From CAWBOV01 sp963790525 (GTDB lineage: Bacteria > Actinomycetota > Actinomycetes > Mycobacteriales > Jatrophihabitantaceae): a DNA stretch of 64,000 bases. A program made the translations under genes and the position numbers. This document shows positions 49,628 through 58,475 of the stretch, in pieces. How positions within the stretch are numbered: the stretch's first letter is position 1; each line of letters begins with the position of its first letter. The DNA lies in contig CAWBOV010000002.1 in assembly GCA_963790525.1 (NCBI GenBank), positions 372,001 through 436,000 of the forward strand, given 5' to 3'. Under the pieces are notes generated by a model. The model made no database searches, was not told the origin of the DNA, and saw nothing but the letters and a program-made list of their open reading frames with translations.

Positions 49628-50518
49628 ATGGGCAGGCACCTCAGGAGACTGGCACTACTGGCTGTCGCGGCGAGCCTGGTCGGAGCGAGCGGCGTCGTGG
49701 GTCTGGCATCCGCCCAGGCAGCACAGCAACCCGATGCGGTGATCCGGGCCGCGCACTTCTCGCCGACGACGCCCGGTGTGGACGTCTACCTCGGCTCCTT
49801 CTCCGGCGGGCAGGCGAAGCTCTGGCTCAGTGGCGTGTCCTACGGCATGGTGAGCCCCTACCAGCGGCTGACGCCGGGGCTGTACACGGTGTCCATGCGC
49901 GTGCACGGAGCCGCCGCGAGCAGCCCACCGGCGCTGTCCTGGTCGCTCAACGCCCGCTCGGGGAAGGCGTACACGGTCGCCGGCGTGGGTGCCGGGAGTT
50001 CGGTCCGGGGCGTGGTGCTGGACGATGACATCGCCGCGCCGCCGGCCGGGGACGGGCGGGTGCGCGTGATCCAGGCCGCCAGCCGGGCGCCGCTGGCCAC
50101 GGTGCGGGCCGCGTCGGGGCCGGTCATCGCCAGCTCCGCGCCCTTCGCGACCACGACCGCCTACGCCGACGTCCGGGCCGGACACTGGAAGGTCGAGGCC
50201 AGCGCCTCGGGCAAGAGCAGCCCGGCGGCCAGCGCGACGGTCTCGGTGGTGGCCGGCACGAGCACGTCGGTCCTGGTGCTGGACGCCAAGACGGCGGGCA
50301 TCACCATCCGCACCGTGCTCGACTCGGCGGCCTCGGCGACCGACCCGGTCGGCGCGGTTCCCGCGGGTGGAGGCGGGATGGCGGCCGCGCTCGACGGGCA
50401 TCCGCGCCGCCTGATGGATCTCGTGGGTGTCGCCGGTGTGGCGGCCCTGATCAGCGGGGCGGCGCTGCTCGGGCGCGGCCGGTCCCGCCGGGGAGCGCGT
50501 GGTCCCGCCGGAGCCTGA
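49628..50518 (+). CDS. secreted DUF4397-domain protein with C-terminal membrane anchor
   Basis: 296 residues. A signal peptide ends near ASAQA (about 31). The DUF4397 domain repeats beta units (VIRAAHFSPTTPGVDVYLGS, VIQAASRAPLATVRA, ADVRAGHWKVEASAS). The end has the layout of a sorting signal: a Gly-rich motif (VPAGGGG), a hydrophobic stretch (MDLVGVAGVAALISGAALL) and a basic tail (GRGRSRRGARG), but no LPxTG. GGGAG ribosome site. The class F sortase gene starts 20 bases before its stop, pointing to an enzyme-substrate pair. Confidence 0.88.
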   Translation: MGRHLRRLALLAVAASLVGASGVVGLASAQAAQQPDAVIRAAHFSPTTPGVDVYLGSFSGGQAKLWLSGVSYGMVSPYQRLTPGLYTVSMRVHGAAASSPPALSWSLNARSGKAYTVAGVGAGSSVRGVVLDDDIAAPPAGDGRVRVIQAASRAPLATVRAASGPVIASSAPFATTTAYADVRAGHWKVEASASGKSSPAASATVSVVAGTSTSVLVLDAKTAGITIRTVLDSAASATDPVGAVPAGGGGMAAALDGHPRRLMDLVGVAGVAALISGAALLGRGRSRRGARGPAGA

Positions 50519-51257
50519 CCCCCGTCCCGCGCCGCCCCGGGGACGGCATCGCCGCGGGGCCAGGCGCGGAGGAGCCGCTCGCGCGGTGGCGTTCCGGGGC
50601 GGCGCGGCGTTCCGGGGCGCGGTCGTCGCGCTCGCCGTCGTCGCAGCGGTCGTGGTGGCCGTGCGGGTAGCCGGGGGGCTGGGCCAGGCGGTCGCGGCGG
50701 GTCACTCCGCGGTCACCCAGCCTGCGGTCGGCTTCCCGACGACCGGGCACACGTCAGCGACGCTGCAGGCGCCGGCCCCGCAGCAGCCCGCGCCGGTGGC
50801 GCCGGGCGTCCCCGTGGAGGTGACCATCCCAGCGATCGGGGTCCACAGCGCCCTGCAACCCCTCGGCCTGCTCCCGGACGGCTCGCTGGAGTCCCCGTCG
50901 CAGTGGCAGCGCGCGGGCTGGTACGACCGCGGGGTGCGCCCGGGCGCGGTCGGGCCGGCGGTCATCGTCGGCCACGTGGACAGCGTCAACGGCCCGGCGG
51001 TGTTCTTCCGGCTGCGCCAGGTGCATCCCGGCGCCGAGGTCGTCGTGGTCGACGCGAAGGGCGTCAGCCGCCGGTTCACCGTGACCGGGATCCGGAGCTA
51101 CCCCAAGGACACGTTCCCGACCGCGGTCGTCTACGCGCCGACGCCCTTGCCGGAACTGCGGCTCATCACCTGCACCGGCGACTTCGACCAGGCCGCGCAC
51201 AGCTACCTGAACAACCTCGTGGTGTCCGCCGTCCTCGACACCCCCGCCGCGCCCTGA
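50499..51257 (+). CDS. srtF: class F sortase
   Basis: 252 residues from GTG 50499. Basic cytoplasmic head, membrane anchor (about 40-60), Pro/Gln-rich linker and sortase barrel with His159 (VIVGHVDS) and Cys225 (LITCTGDFD). The region after the Cys, where the third catalytic residue (Arg) is often found, reads AAHSYLNNLVV and contains no Arg. Class F enzymes occur in actinobacteria with unclear substrates. The overlap with the DUF4397 gene suggests a dedicated role. Confidence 0.87.
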   Translation: MVPPEPDPRPAPPRGRHRRGARRGGAARAVAFRGGAAFRGAVVALAVVAAVVVAVRVAGGLGQAVAAGHSAVTQPAVGFPTTGHTSATLQAPAPQQPAPVAPGVPVEVTIPAIGVHSALQPLGLLPDGSLESPSQWQRAGWYDRGVRPGAVGPAVIVGHVDSVNGPAVFFRLRQVHPGAEVVVVDAKGVSRRFTVTGIRSYPKDTFPTAVVYAPTPLPELRLITCTGDFDQAAHSYLNNLVVSAVLDTPAAP

Positions 51258-51296
51258 GGTCGGGACTGAGGCGGGCTGGGCTCGGCGCGGCCGGGG

Positions 51297-52418
51297 TCAG
51301 AGCTGGGCGGTGGCGGGCAGGCGCATGACACCGGTGGGCGGGTCGGCGTCCTTCGGCAGGTACAGCCGCTGCACGGCGACCAGGATCGCCTCGGCGACGA
51401 CGTCGCGGAAGACCGGGTCGACGAGGTGCGCACGGTCGACCGGTGAGCTGAGGTAGCCGACCTCGATCCACACGGCGGGCATCCGGGTCAGGCGCAGCAG
51501 GTCCCAGGTCTTGGCATGGATCTGCGCGTCCTGCATCGGCGTGCGCGCCACGATCTCGCGCTGGACGAGGTCCGCGAGGCGCTCGCCGAGGGTCGAACTG
51601 GTCTCCGACCCGCCGTAGTAGTAGCTGGCCACGCCGTTGGCGCGCGGCGACGGCGAGGAGTCCAGATGCAGCGAGAGCACCAGATCGGCGCGCTGGTTGT
51701 TGGCGAACTGGGCCCGCTGCTCGTCGGTGGAGGTGTTGTGCGGCCCGCGGGTGAGCCAGGTGGTGACGCCGACGGCGGTCAGGCGCCCCTCCAGGCGCGA
51801 GGCGAGGTCCCAGACCAGGTCGGCTTCGCTCACGCCGTCGATGACAGCGCCGCGATCCTCGCCACCGTGGCTCGGGTCCACGACGACGCGCTTGCCGAGC
51901 AGGTTGGGCCCGGCGTCGGCGACGGCGATCATGTCGCGGAGCAGTTGCGGGCGCCCGCCGACCACGCGCCGGCCGAGCTGGTTCAGCGCGCGGAGGGTCA
52001 TCGACGCGCAGATCCCGTCGGGGACGAGCCCTGCCTCGCGCTGGAATCCGCGCAGGGCGTGCTCGGTCAGCCGGCCGAAGATCCCGTCCGCGCGGCCGAG
52101 GTCGTAGCCCAGCTCGAGCAGCAGGGTCTGCAGCTTGGCGACGTCGTCACCGCGGAGCAGGGAGCTGGCCTGGTGCACGAGCACCCGGTCGCCGAGCTTC
52201 CAGCGGGCCGCGGTCAGGGCGCGGTAGGTCTCGGGGCCCACGATGCCGTCCACCGACAGGCCGCGCCGCTGCTGGAACGCACGCACGGCGAGCTCCGCGG
52301 GTCCGTCGAGCAGGTCCGCGGTGTCGGGGTTCGTGTTGTTGAGCAGTCCCAGGCCCGCGAGGATGCCGCGAACCTCGGCGACCGCACTTCCTTGTGCGCC
52401 GGGGCGGAGAAGCTGCAT
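51297..52418 (-). CDS. cwlM: CwlM-like N-acetylmuramoyl-L-alanine amidase family protein
   Basis: 373 residues: two peptidoglycan-binding-1 domains (about 5-72 and 85-150: VRAFQQRRGLSVDGIVGPET, LRGFQREAGLVPDGICASMT) and an amidase_3 domain from about 175. Zinc ligands and catalytic residue look intact: His184 (DPSHGGEDRG), Glu198 (VSEADLVWD), His251 (LSLHLDS), Glu319 (WIEVGYLS). No signal peptide, so it is cytoplasmic like mycobacterial CwlM, which regulates MurA after phosphorylation. Adjacent to trxA/trxB as in mycobacteria. Confidence 0.92.
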   Translation of the reverse strand: MQLLRPGAQGSAVAEVRGILAGLGLLNNTNPDTADLLDGPAELAVRAFQQRRGLSVDGIVGPETYRALTAARWKLGDRVLVHQASSLLRGDDVAKLQTLLLELGYDLGRADGIFGRLTEHALRGFQREAGLVPDGICASMTLRALNQLGRRVVGGRPQLLRDMIAVADAGPNLLGKRVVVDPSHGGEDRGAVIDGVSEADLVWDLASRLEGRLTAVGVTTWLTRGPHNTSTDEQRAQFANNQRADLVLSLHLDSSPSPRANGVASYYYGGSETSSTLGERLADLVQREIVARTPMQDAQIHAKTWDLLRLTRMPAVWIEVGYLSSPVDRAHLVDPVFRDVVAEAILVAVQRLYLPKDADPPTGVMRLPATAQL

Positions 52419-52605
52419 CGAGAGAAGGGATCCTTGACGTCGGTACGGGGTGACGGCCGGTGGGCCGCACGTGCCCCATTGTGCCCTACTGCCTCTGCGG
52501 GCCCGCCGCGCCGAACCCGGGCCGGTCCACAACGGGGCCGGACTGTGACCTCGCGGTGGGACGGTCCGCGGGACCCTCGGCCGGCGCCGGCCACCGACAG
52601 CACGA

Positions 52606-52635
52606 AGCCCCCGACGCCGTACGGCATCGGGGGCT
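52606..52635 (-). terminator. terminator of the trxB-trxA unit
   Basis: AGCCCCCGA (52606-52614) and TCGGGGGCT (52627-52635) are perfect complements, and inner GCCG/CGGC bases extend the stem. It begins 16 bases past the trxA stop. Confidence 0.75.
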
Positions 52636-52651
52636 CAGGTGCGTGGCAGGC

Positions 52652-52981
52652 TCAGCCGATGTAGTCGGCCAGGTCGCGCAGCAGTGCGGCCTTGGGCTTG
52701 GCTCCGACGATGGACTTCACGACCTGGCCGCCCGAATAGACGTTCATGGTCGGGATCGACAGGATCTGGTAGTCCCGGGCGATCTGCGGGTTCTCGTCGA
52801 TGTTGACCTTGACGACGGTCAGCTTCTCGGCGTACTCACCGGCGATCTCCTCGAGAACCGGGGCGACCTGGCGGCACGGGCCGCACCACTCGGCCCAGAA
52901 GTCGACGAGGACCGGCTTGTCAGCAGCCAGCACGTCGGCGGCGAAGCTGGCGTCGGTGACCTTCTTGGTGTTCTGGCCCAT
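52652..52981 (-). CDS. trxA: thioredoxin
   Basis: 109 residues with the redox site WAEWCGPCRQ (Cys33, Cys36), KVNIDENP and the cis-Pro loop SIPTMNVY. It reduces cytoplasmic disulfides and is recycled by TrxB, encoded 109 bases upstream. A GAGGAG ribosome site precedes the ATG. Confidence 0.97.
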   Translation of the reverse strand: MGQNTKKVTDASFAADVLAADKPVLVDFWAEWCGPCRQVAPVLEEIAGEYAEKLTVVKVNIDENPQIARDYQILSIPTMNVYSGGQVVKSIVGAKPKAALLRDLADYIG

Positions 52982-53090
52982 GGTGGGGGTGCTCCTCGGT
53001 CTAGATGATCTCTGGGTGTGAATGGTGAGGCTGGTCTGTGGGTCGTGCAGTGGCTAGAACGTACCGGTACCCGGTGACATTCCCGCCGGT

Positions 53091-54032
53091 TCACTCGCCC
53101 CGTGCGGCGAGGTAGCGCTCGGCGTCCAGGGCGGCGGAGCACCCGGTGCCGGCCGCGGTGATGGCCTGGCGGTAGGTGTGGTCCACGACGTCGCCGGCCG
53201 CGAAGACACCGGGGATCGACGTCTGGGTCGAGCCCGGCTGGGTGAGGATGTAGCCCTCGTCGTCGAGGTCGAGCTGGCCCTTGACCAGTTCGCTGCGCGG
53301 GTCGTGGCCGATCGCGATGAACAGGCCGCCCACCTCCAGCGTGGTCTCGGCGCCCGTCACGCGGTCGCGCACCGTCAGCGCGGCAACGGTGCCGTCGCCG
53401 TGGATGTCGACGACCTCGCTGTTCCACAGGAACGAGATCTTCGGGTTGGACTGCGCGCGGTCGATCATGATCTTGCTGGCGCGGAGCGTGTCCCGCCGGT
53501 GGATGACGGTCACCGACTTGGCGAAGCGCGTCAGGAAGGTCGCCTCCTCCATCGCGGTGTCGCCGCCGCCGACCACGGCGATGTCCTGGTCGCGGAAGAA
53601 GAACCCGTCGCAGGTCGCGCACCACGAGACGCCCTTGCCGGAGTAGTCGTCCTCGCCCTGCAGGCCGATGCGCTTGTACGCCGACCCCATGGCCAGGATG
53701 ACCGCGTCCGCGGTGTACTCGCCGGAGTGCGTGCGCACGATCTTCACGTCGCCGCTGAGATCCAGGCCCGTGACGTCGTCGGTGACGAGTTCCGCGCCGA
53801 AGCGCTCGGCCTGGGTGCGGATGTTGTCCATCAGCTCCGGGCCCATGATGCCCTCGGGGAATCCGGGGAAGTTCTCCACGTCGGTGGTGTTCATGAGGGC
53901 GCCGCCGTACTGGCTGCCTTCGAAGACCAGGGGCTCCAGCTCGGCACGCGCGGTGTACAGGGCGGCGGTGTATCCCGACGGCCCCGATCCGACGACGATC
54001 ACCTTGCGGTGGGTGGTGCTGGTCTCGGTCAC
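53091..54032 (-). CDS. trxB: thioredoxin reductase
   Basis: 313 residues: FAD loop VVGSGPSGYTAALYTARA, redox pair Cys138/Cys141 in WCATCDGFFF, NADPH loop VVGGGDTAMEEA and C-terminal GVFAAGDVVDHTYRQAITAA. It uses NADPH to reduce thioredoxin. I chose the GTG at 54032 (VTETSTTHRK); the ATG at 54083 overlaps a probable -10 box and would add an unconserved head. Confidence 0.96.
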   Translation of the reverse strand: MTETSTTHRKVIVVGSGPSGYTAALYTARAELEPLVFEGSQYGGALMNTTDVENFPGFPEGIMGPELMDNIRTQAERFGAELVTDDVTGLDLSGDVKIVRTHSGEYTADAVILAMGSAYKRIGLQGEDDYSGKGVSWCATCDGFFFRDQDIAVVGGGDTAMEEATFLTRFAKSVTVIHRRDTLRASKIMIDRAQSNPKISFLWNSEVVDIHGDGTVAALTVRDRVTGAETTLEVGGLFIAIGHDPRSELVKGQLDLDDEGYILTQPGSTQTSIPGVFAAGDVVDHTYRQAITAAGTGCSAALDAERYLAARGE

Positions 54033-54081
54033 TGGTGGTTCCCATCTGCGTGAGCTCTGGTGGTCATGCGGTGTCGGAACC

Positions 54082-54087
54082 ATGGTA
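54082..54087 (-). promoter_or_regulatory. candidate -10 box for trxB
   Basis: TACCAT on the minus strand, 49 bases before the chosen GTG start. It overlaps the upstream ATG, which argues against that ATG as start. Confidence 0.35.
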
Positions 54088-54189
54088 GGAGGCCCCGCTA
54101 TTCCGGGCGCCCGGCGTGTCGGAGGTGCGTGCGAAAGTCCATGTATCAGGGTGCCGCGGGTCGCCTCCTGAGGGGTGAGTAACCGAGAC

Positions 54190-54234
54190 CTGGGGCGGTT
54201 CGGCGCGATATCGGGGGTCGCCGAACTGCCCCAG
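54190..54234 (-). terminator. long hairpin after murJ
   Basis: CTGGGGCGGTTCGGCG (54190-54205) and CGCCGAACTGCCCCAG (54219-54234) pair at 15 of 16 positions around a 13-base loop, 29 bases past the murJ stop. The rest of the 231-base gap to trxB shows no gene; the sigM and anti-sigma genes found here in mycobacteria are missing. Confidence 0.65.
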
Positions 54235-54263
54235 TTCCACCTCCGCCCGGCGCCGGGCGGCCG

Positions 54264-56284
54264 TCACCGCCGCAGCGAGGCGAGGATCTGCTGCACCTCG
54301 GCGACCCGGAGCGCGCGCATGAGCGCCACGAGCGCCACCAGCCCCAGCAGCGACCCACCGACGACCGCCAGTAGCGCGCCGTCGCGGCCGGTGCCGATCA
54401 GGTGCCGGGACAGCACCACCACGCCGTAGGCGACGGCCGCCCCGCCGAGGGCCGCGACCGCGATGCGGGCCACGCTCACCGCGACGGCGGAGAAGCCGAG
54501 CCGGCCGAACCGGCGGGTGAGCAGGATGTGCCCGGTGACCGCTCCGACCAGGTAGGACGCCGACGTCGACACCGAGAGCGACTCGATGACGTGGCGCCCG
54601 GTGAACACGCGCGAGGCCGTCAGCACGAGGGCCACCTTCGTCGCCACCATGAAGACGTTGACCAGCGTCGGCGTCTTCGCGTCGCGCATCGCGTAGAACA
54701 CCCGCAGTTGCAGCATGACCACGGCGAACGGCAGCAGCCCGAACGCACCCAGCGCCAGCACGATGCCGATGTGGCGGGCGTCGGACAGATCGGTCCGGCC
54801 GTAGAAGAACAGCACCGTCGTCAGGGACGGCCCGAGCACCAGCAGCCCCGCGGTCACCGGCAGCAGCCCCACCGCGGACAGCCTGGTCCCCAGGGACAGG
54901 TCGGCGATGACGGCGTCGTGGTCGCCGCGGGCGGCCGAGCGGCTCATCCGGGGCATCAGTGCGGTCAGCAGGGACACCCCGACGATGCCGTACGGGACCT
55001 GGAACAACAGGTCCGAGTAGGCGAAGGTCGTCGGGCCGCCCTGGTACCGGTTGGCCACACGGTTGATGACGAAGACGCCGACCTGGCTGATGGCCACGTA
55101 GCCCAGCACCCAGCCGGCGAGGGTGCGGACCTCGCTCATCGTGACGGTCTCGCTCGTCGTGGCCCGGAACCGCCAGCGCCAGTGGAACCCGGCGCGGCGC
55201 AGGAACGGCAGCAGCACGATGGCCTGCACGGCGATCCCCAGGGTGGTGCCGATCCCGAGGACGAGGACCTGGGCGTTGGTGATCGACGACGCGGTCAGCA
55301 CCGACGGCCCGGGCAGCAGCGCGAAGACCCCGACGGTCGCGATCGTCACCACGTTGTTCAGGACCGGCGCCCAGGCCGGTGGGCCGTAGATGCCCTTGGT
55401 GTTGAGCACCGCGGTGAACATCGCGCCGAGCCCGTAGAAGAAGATCTCCGGGAGCAGGAGCGTCGCGAAGATGCTGATCAGGCTGCGCTGGGCCGACTGC
55501 GAGGCGAACGCCATGGCCAGCAGCGGAGCGGCCGCGACGGCCAGCAGGGTCGCGACTCCCAGGGCGGCGGTGGCCCAGGACAGCAGCCTCTGGGTGTAGG
55601 CGACACCGTGGTCCGCGTCGTGTTCCTGCGAGTGCACGATCAGCGGGATGACGACGCTGGACAGCACCCCGCCGAGCAGCAGCTCGTAGACCATGTTCGG
55701 CAGGATGTTGGCCAGGTTGTAGGAGTCCGCGACCCGTGAGGCGGCCACCCCGAGCGCCGCCGCGAGGGCGACGCTTCGCAGGAACCCGGTCACCCGGCTG
55801 GCGAGGCTGGCGATCGCCATGGTGCGGCTGCTGCTGAGCAGGCCCCGGTCGGCGTGGCCACCGGCACCGTCCGGCGCGGCCTCGGTCTCCGGCGCCGCGT
55901 CGAGGCCCGGGTCGAGACCCGGTCGAGGTCCAGCGCCGGGTCCATCACCGTGTCGAGGGACGAGTTGAGCGCCGTGTCGAGGGACGGGTCGAACCCGGAG
56001 TCCAGTGCTGGGTCCAGCGCCGTGTCGAACGCGGGCTGCGCCGCTGGTGCCGCGCGTCGGCCGCCGCGGTCGGGGCGGTGCCGGCGCGGGCCGCTGTAGG
56101 TGGTGGCGCTCCACTGCTCGGCGGCGGCGATGCGGCCGTGGGTGGTCAGCTCCCCCGGTGCGCCCAGCGCGGGCTCGTCGGACCCGGGGGCGGACTCGGC
56201 CACGGCCCGGCCGTCGGCGGTGTAGAGGGCGAGCGGCCCCCAGCCGTCGTGTGCCGCATGCAGCGGGTCCAGGTCGCTACTCAT
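54264..56284 (-). CDS. murJ: lipid II flippase MurJ (MviN), frame broken near 55920
   Basis: The membrane core is intact: LLSSSRTMAIASLASRVTGF, LANILPNMVYELLLGGVLSS, LLLPEIFFYGLGAMFTAVLN and 14 helices to the stop. The open frame running upstream to 56114 is Arg/Pro-rich and unnatural. The other frame gives a normal head starting MSSDLDPLHAAHDGWGPLAL at 56284, 10 bases after the DUF6049 stop, with LDPALD-type repeats. One lost C in a GACCCGGG-like word (about 55920) joins them; total length is 3n+2. MurJ flips lipid II across the membrane. Confidence 0.88.
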
Positions 56285-56294
56285 GCCTGCCCAA

Positions 56295-58475
56295 TCATGC
56301 AGGCTGGGTCGCGCCGGGTGCCCCAGACACGCGGCGCCGGTGCAGCACCAACCGCCGGAGGGCCCGGATCACCAGGGCCAGGACGAGCACGCCGAAGGCG
56401 ATGCCGGTGATCCACAGCGCGACGGCACCGAGCGCGGTGCTGTGCACCCGCAGCGGGACGCTCTGGCCGAGCGGGGCGCCGTTCGGGGTGCGCAGCGTGA
56501 CGACGATCTTGAACCGGCCGCTGCGCTCGACCTTGGTGGGGATCTTGACGGTGTGCCGGCTCGGCTGGTTCCCGGTCGCCGCGGGGATCGTCACGACGGC
56601 GACGTTGCTGGCCCGGAAGCCGCGCTCGCCCGCGGCCGGGGAGACCTGGACGCGGACGTGCACCGCCACCGGCAGCGAGTTCTCGAGCGTGACGAACAGC
56701 GGCGCGTCCGAGGAGGCCAGCGTGTAGGACGAGTTGGCCGGCTGGGCCACCCGCACCTTTCCCTCCAGCGCGTCCACCGAGTTCAGCAGAGCGCGCGCGA
56801 ACCGAGCACCGGCGATCGGGTTCAGCCGCCAGTAGGAGGACTCGCCGCGCTGGATCGCAGCGGGGTACCCGCCCAGCAGGGTCGCGGCGTCGTCGTTGCC
56901 GAGGCAGTCGCTGAAGGTGGTCACCGCCGCCTGGGTGGCGGCCAGGGTGGCCAGGTTGTCAGCGCTCAGCTGGCCCGTCGCGACCGCGGTGTCGAGCGCG
57001 CCGCGGTCCGCCGGGGTGACGCTCCCGACGGCCTGCGCGACGGTGAGGGTGTCGGCCCACGGGGCGTCCGCGACCGAGGTCATCGCGGCCACGACCACCG
57101 ACGGGTCCGGGTCGACGTAGCGGCCCGGCGCGATGGCGAGGTAGTGGTTCTGCGTCGGGTTCTCGGTGGCGCGGACGGCGATCTGGGCCAGCAGGGTCGG
57201 GATCCCGGCGGTCGTGGACGTCGGCCCGCTCAGCGTCGCGAACGTGTTCTGCAACGGTGTGCTGAGCACCACCGCGGTCGCGCTCCCGGACACCGACGGC
57301 AGGGGTGAGACGGCGTCGGGGGTCTGGGCGTCGCCGAGGGCGCCCGGCAGGGCGGTGTCGGCCAGCACGACCGACGTCACGCCGTTGGCGACCAGGGAGT
57401 CGAGCCCCGCGCTGGTCACCGCGCCACCCGCGGGCCAGGCCAGGTCGGTGTCGGCCGCCCCGAGGACGGTCCGGACGCGCGCGGCGGCGGTCGGGTCGAG
57501 GACGGTGGACCAGGACAGGCGGGCAGCGGCGATCGCGTCCACGTCCGGGTCGGCGTACCCGGTCAGCGCCACCTGGTCGCCGGCCGCCGCCGTCTTCAGC
57601 TGCGCCAGCCACAGCGCGGCGGCCGGACCGCCCGTGCCGCGGCGGCTGCCCGTCGGCGTCCGCACGGTGTAGCCCGCGGGCGCGGCCATCACCGAGAGTT
57701 CGTCGATCAGCTCCGGGTCGACGACGAGCGTCAGGTGCACCTTCCCGGCCACCCGGACGGCGACCTGCAGCGCCCGGTACAGCCGTCCGCCGGGTGACAC
57801 CGACGTCGCCAGGTCGTCGTTGGTGAACTGGGTCGCGGTCAGCCCCCGGTGCGGGCGGTCGATCAGGGGCCAGATCCAGCTGACGCCCACGCCCGCCGGG
57901 GTGGTGGCGAAGGACGGGATGTAGGTGTGGGCCCGCGCGAGCTCGGTGCCGTCGGAGGCCTGCTGGAGCGAGACGTCGACCGGGTAGACGCCGTCGTTGC
58001 CGCTGCACCCGGCCAGGCACAGCCCACCGTCGCCGCTGGTCGTCTGGTAGCCGGTCGTGGTCTTGAGGACGAGCACCCGCGTCTGCCCGGGCGCGAGCTC
58101 GCCGGAGACCGGGAAGGGCGCGATGTCGACGTCGTTGGTGTCCGGGGGCGTGGTGAGGGCGTCCTGCAGCGCCTGCTCGGTGATGATCGGGCTGCCCCGC
58201 TGCAGTGACACGACGAGGCCGCTGAAGGTCTGGGTCGTCGGGTTGCTGAGCTGCACGGTGATCGACATCGGTTGGGCCACCGCGGAACTGGGGTACTCCG
58301 GGGTCCGGGACAGCACCTGCACGACCGGCTGGGTGGCCGCGGGAGCGACGGCGCCGGTAGGCGGGGACCCGGCGGCCGGTGCGCCCTGCGCGGGTGTCCC
58401 CAGCATCAGGCCGGTCGCCGAGGCGATCACGACGGCCAGGGCCAGGCGGGCGGCGCGGCCCGGGAAGGGGGTCAC
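56295..58475 (-). CDS. DUF6049 family secreted membrane protein
   Basis: 726 residues. An N-terminal signal (LALAVVIASATGLML), a large extracellular region with Ig-like stretches (PMSITVQLSNPTTQTFSGLV near 70; DAPLFVTLENSLPVAVHVRV near 600), and one C-terminal helix with a basic tail (ALVIRALRRLVLHRRRV). This is the Rv3909-like gene found beside murJ in actinobacteria; its function is unknown, but constant linkage suggests a role with MurJ in envelope building. The GTG start overlaps the NUDIX stop (GTGA). Confidence 0.86.
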   Translation of the reverse strand: MTPFPGRAARLALAVVIASATGLMLGTPAQGAPAAGSPPTGAVAPAATQPVVQVLSRTPEYPSSAVAQPMSITVQLSNPTTQTFSGLVVSLQRGSPIITEQALQDALTTPPDTNDVDIAPFPVSGELAPGQTRVLVLKTTTGYQTTSGDGGLCLAGCSGNDGVYPVDVSLQQASDGTELARAHTYIPSFATTPAGVGVSWIWPLIDRPHRGLTATQFTNDDLATSVSPGGRLYRALQVAVRVAGKVHLTLVVDPELIDELSVMAAPAGYTVRTPTGSRRGTGGPAAALWLAQLKTAAAGDQVALTGYADPDVDAIAAARLSWSTVLDPTAAARVRTVLGAADTDLAWPAGGAVTSAGLDSLVANGVTSVVLADTALPGALGDAQTPDAVSPLPSVSGSATAVVLSTPLQNTFATLSGPTSTTAGIPTLLAQIAVRATENPTQNHYLAIAPGRYVDPDPSVVVAAMTSVADAPWADTLTVAQAVGSVTPADRGALDTAVATGQLSADNLATLAATQAAVTTFSDCLGNDDAATLLGGYPAAIQRGESSYWRLNPIAGARFARALLNSVDALEGKVRVAQPANSSYTLASSDAPLFVTLENSLPVAVHVRVQVSPAAGERGFRASNVAVVTIPAATGNQPSRHTVKIPTKVERSGRFKIVVTLRTPNGAPLGQSVPLRVHSTALGAVALWITGIAFGVLVLALVIRALRRLVLHRRRVSGAPGATQPA

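Noticed and set aside
55790..56114. Separate small gene upstream of murJ
   Set aside because: Its start abuts the DUF6049 stop and its end runs into the MurJ core frame after one base change, so it is the MurJ head rather than an independent gene.
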